DNA of 64,000 bases, from NCBI GenBank assembly GCA_000729835.1, contig JFHB01000055.1, positions 62,001-126,000 on the forward strand, written 5' to 3'. A model generated the notes under the pieces. The model saw nothing but the letters and a program-made list of their open reading frames with translations, was not told where the DNA came from and ran no database searches. Position 1 is the stretch's first letter; every line of letters starts with the position of its first letter. Of the stretch, positions 60,345 to 64,000 are shown in pieces. A program made the translations under genes and the position numbers. The stretch is from Atkinsonella hypoxylon (taxonomy: Eukaryota > Ascomycota > Sordariomycetes > Hypocreales > Clavicipitaceae).

Positions 60345-61131
60345 TTATTTGCTGACGGCGCTTTTGACCTTGTCCTCTGCCTGTTCAATCTTATCCTTGA
60401 CGGCTACGACACCCTTCTCGATTTGCGTCTTCTCCTTTCCTCCCCAGTGGTGGTATGAAAGGTACCGGTACCCCTGGGTCAGCTGAGCACACTCATTGAC
60501 GAAGTGGCACGCGAAGAGAAGGTAGTTCTTGGGCTGGACGGCGAGGGAGTATCGCATGAAAGTCGCGGAGTAAATGCACAGAGCACCAGTCATCTGTCCC
60601 GAGATTCTAATTACACAAGACGTCAGCGCCGCGTGCAGACACACAATTGCAGGCTAGACACCCAGCTCAGCAACTCACAGATCCGGACTTTTTTGCGTGT
60701 CGAGAACCGCAGCAACGGGAATACCAAAGTTTGAAACCGGTCCCCAGAAATCTACCGTGCGCACCTCGTCAGCAAAAATTGCGTACTCGAAAAGAGGAGG
60801 CGACTGAAAAGAATGCCCGCTAGCTCCCATGTTCGGGCGGCACGCTTTCGACCTGGCGCAGACATCTTCCAGCACGTAAATCGCCATTCCAGGACGCTGC
60901 AGTTGGCCCGGATTCAGAGGCCCCCCACGCGATGAATCGACGGTTTTCAAACTCGATTGTGTAGTTCCCCGGCGGTGACCAGCCGCGGGAGTCCATCTGC
61001 TCATTTGCCAAAGGGGGTTCCATGGCTCCAGGGATGTAACACGAGAAAATGTACGTACGTGTTGAGCAGACGTAGTCCAACACAGGGTTGGACCTGATTT
61101 TCGCGTTCGCCGCCTTGATCAAAGCTGCCAT
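60345..61131 (-). CDS. mpc1: Mitochondrial pyruvate carrier subunit 1
   Basis: MPC1 pairs with an MPC2/3-type partner in the inner mitochondrial membrane to import pyruvate. Exons 61059-61131, 60679-60751 and 60345-60606; introns 60752-61058 (307 bp, GTACGT...CGGTAG) and 60607-60678 (GTGAGT...AATTAG). The product is 135 aa. Joins restore family motifs: [25 protein letters not shown], then [40 protein letters not shown] and [13 protein letters not shown]. Two to three hydrophobic helices follow the human MPC1 pattern. A fungal C-terminal tail ([22 protein letters not shown]) adds an amphipathic helix. Same strand as pyc, about 3.1 kb upstream of it in transcriptional order. Confidence 0.92.
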
Positions 61132-63402
61132 TTTTCGGGTGGATTCTGCCGCGCGGTCGAATTGGCGATGCACAATGGGCTGGGACGGCACAGGCAACGA
61201 GGTCGTGATATTTGACGGGCGGAAACAAGGTATTAACTAGTTATTGACAAACCCGATATGGCTTAGCGTACGGCGTGCGGTGTGCGGCGGGTAAAGTTCG
61301 GCGCTTCAGGGCTTCTTATTGAACTCGTCGTCTAGAATAAATCTTCACGACAAAGGCCTATCTCAAGTTAGTAAGGCTATTCATCACCAGCGAAGAAGCA
61401 CGCCATTGTGTTTTTGGCACCCGGATGGATAAGAACATAACACGGTGAAAAGACACGTTTTCCAAACAATGATGTATATATTGTGTAGGAGTTGCTCCTC
61501 AGAGGCTATTCAGCCTCCATAAATGTCGACTTACCCTGCATGACAGCGTTCGTCAATCATCATTTCAACCGGCCTTCTCAGTACACATCAGCCGATAAAT
61601 TGAGAGAGAATCGCCGGCATGAAAATCGGACAGTTCAGGAAGTTTAGTGCCTCATCAAGCAACCTTCTCGACTGAGATGCTTCTCAGACCAGGTCGGTAT
61701 ACAACCGTCGTTTTGTCCAGCACTACGTTTTAAGCAGATATTCTGAAACGACAACATGTAGGACATCCAACTTGGACCTGGCCTCAGCAACGCAGGAATA
61801 TCCCGCATTCAAGTCGGGACTCGGTCCAATCATCAAGCAACCTCACCGAACACGACGGTACGTAGCAATGAGCAACTTCGTTCACGACCTCCAATACTTA
61901 ATTAGTCTCTTCCTCTCTCAGTCACCGCCAAGAGAAACACCAATTGATCCTCTCTCCCAGTCCTCAATCTCTAGAGCCCGCTCGTAACCAATACTCACTT
62001 CTCCTGTAGCCAGTTCCACCCCCAAACGTAACTTGCCTTGCGTCCCTTCCATACATGTCCCACTCCGGCAGGGGGTCGTCCCCCTCCTAGCATTCGGCTT
62101 GCCAAACTGCCTAAATTTGGCAAAGTGCATCTGCATCGCGACCCGACGCGACGTGCTCTCACGTGGCGTTCCGTCTCCGTATGATAGGGGAAATCCTGGT
62201 CGCACGTGCATTGCGGGCTCAATCCGGAGTTGTAGCCGAGGGTATGGTTCCTATAGGCCGTTGGCAGACCCCTTGTGTTCATGGCGAGGTGCACCGCGTG
62301 GGCATCCTCGTTCTTGGACTCGGGCGGGGCGTATACATTGGATAGAATGTATTCATTGTCGAGGTGGGCACGCCGGGAGTTTGGACGGGGGTTGCATTTT
62401 CGTTGGGGGAGACGCAATGTGGGCAGATGACGGATGTAGGCGCCATTGATGGAAGGGCTGAAGGTGTCGATGTTCGTGGGGAGATTAATGGCGATAGGCA
62501 TCGATTCTGCCCGGTCTTTCTGTAGAATCATTCAGGGGCTTTTGTATTTTGGGCAGCGCATGCCCCAAATCAAGAGACCATTCCTCCGTCGCCATGGAAA
62601 GTAGCTGCTCGCGACGCGAGCGCGGAAGGCCAGACCAAACTTCACTTAAGGCGCTGTTTGCAGCACGCAGCACGTAGCCTCCCGGGCAGGCTAGTTATCG
62701 CGTAAAGGACAATCAGGCCAAGAAAACAAGGCTGGGATTTCGAATCCTGTCGATAACTGGCGGCATACGAGATTTTGAGCTTCAGAGGAAGTCATAGCAG
62801 TCCAGCCCGAGATAGTAGCTGGCTTCGAGATCGGTAGCAGCAACAGGCTGCGTCATGTCTCACTCGCAGCATCTCTGTCACAGAGTATGATCTCATTAGT
62901 TACTCCAGATGGTGCAACTAGGTCGCAGGTGTCCCTTGAGGTGCAATATCTGATTCTGGGCACCTCACTGCCGAACCAGCCGAACCAGCCGAACCAGCCG
63001 GGATTCTCTGCATGTGCAGGGGCAATGCCTGCTGCGGCTGCTGCTGATAGAGCACTTATGTGGGGTCACAGAATGTTGACACATAGAGTATTGAGAGACA
63101 TTTCCCCATACACTTTACACTTCGTATGTGCATGCAAATCTTCATCACCGCTTGCAGAAAGGTCGTCGGAAGGCCCGGGTGTGTGAACCGGGGCTGAGCA
63201 GTTACCAGGTGGCGAGCAGGTGGGCAGGTGGGCAGGTGGGCAGGTGGGAAAAGGAATCCACAAATCTATCTACCTACCTACCTACTTGACAGGGGTGCCT
63301 GCAACCATGTCGCGTATCGCGATAAGCCTCGATTTTGCCCCGCATGATTTGACGCTGCAAGGGACGTTGGTGTTGAAATCGGGGCTTAACACGATACGCC
63401 GG

Positions 63403-63437
<35 letters not shown>

Positions 63438-64000
63438 ACCATCATGATACAACTAGGCCACAGTGTTAGTGAAGGAATGCGAAACTATGACCAAAATTGG
63501 AGTGACTTCATTCGGACAGCTTTTATGCTTGGCTCGAGTATTATCACAAACAGAGCATACTTTTCTGCACGCCCCTGCCAAAAGTAAAATTTTTTTAAAC
63601 ATCATTCGATTATTGTGGTCGAAACCGAGGAGCCTGGTCGGGGCCGCTGCGGGAGAAAAGCCACCGGCTTCGCATTGCGCTATTAAGTTGGGCGTTGATA
63701 GAGAGGGATTTATGAACGACGTGCATTAGTCTACAGCTCGACTAAGCACCTTCACCTGATGTCCTGTAGGCACCTTGGCATGAAATGTGTTAAGACGCAT
63801 AATCAGCGCGTTGTATAATGGGACCATTGAGATTTCGTCAAGAACCGCCGCCCCCGGAACCCGGAAGGCCAGTCAGTCTCTGTGCAATATTACCCCGGAA
63901 GGGTAGTATTGAGCAAATCAAATATACACCGTGCAGGGTGATCTAAGACATTGCAGTACTTTAGCGAATTAATTTCCCAAAAATTAAAAAATTAATAAAA
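61132..64000. other. Right-end intergenic region
   Basis: 2.9 kb upstream of mpc1 with no supported gene. It holds an (ACCAGCCGA)n 9-bp repeat near 62970-63000, a GGTGGGCA repeat near 63205-63248, a (CTAC)n run near 63268-63284 and a poly-A tract (63403-63436). A 178-codon minus-strand ORF at 61995-62531 has no recognised family. Confidence 0.45.
63403..63436. repeat. Poly-A tract (34 nt)
   Basis: An uninterrupted A run, the longest homopolymer in the window. Confidence 0.9.

Noticed and set aside
61995..62531. 178-codon minus-strand ORF near the right end
   Set aside because: No recognised family. An overlapping frame containing CPHC is equally protein-like, so no single frame can be supported without expression data.

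Overview
This window is nuclear DNA of a filamentous ascomycete. The short introns (about 50-200 bp, GT...AG with CTAAC/CTGAC-type branch sites), the sexual-development regulator Pro1, a fibroin-3-type Cys-rich membrane protein and the mon1, dopA, RCR and STIMATE-type orthologues point to Sordariomycetes, most likely Hypocreales. The order is inferred from general protein character, not from a database search.

Layout. 1-5.2 kb: dopA (Dopey, minus, running off the left edge) is head-to-head with mon1 (plus). 5.5-15.4 kb: a small hypothetical gene, a 963-aa disordered protein and an F-box/beta-propeller protein with a C-terminal CaaX box. 16.3-17.6 kb: a Cys-rich single-pass cell-surface protein. 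20.7-22.9 kb: pro1 (Zn2Cys6). 22.9-35.4 kb: about 12.5 kb without a convincing gene, holding two related MITE-like elements, an AT-rich decayed tract, perfect inverted repeats, simple repeats and many copies of two short dispersed motifs. 35.4-50.2 kb: a SAM+PH protein, a SOD-like mitoribosomal protein, a STIMATE/YPL162C-type vacuolar membrane protein, two PPxY-bearing single-pass membrane proteins (fibroin-3-like and RCR-like) and a small coiled-coil protein. 52.1-61.1 kb: pyruvate carboxylase, rebuilt from 11 exons including 8-, 12- and 21-nt microexons, followed on the same strand by mitochondrial pyruvate carrier MPC1. 61.1-64 kb: no supported gene.

Themes. Membrane traffic and the vacuolar/plasma-membrane system recur (Dopey, Mon1, RCR, STIMATE, SAM-PH). 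The right end pairs the two genes that compete for cytosolic pyruvate: anaplerotic pyruvate carboxylase and the pyruvate importer. I saw no tRNA, rRNA, CRISPR array, biosynthetic cluster or autonomous transposase gene. The strongest unusual observations are the pyc microexon run, the CaaX-terminated F-box protein, the paired TA-flanked MITEs and the strong over-representation of the 9-mer TACGGAGTA. Exon joins were made by eye from splice signals, reading frame and family conservation.
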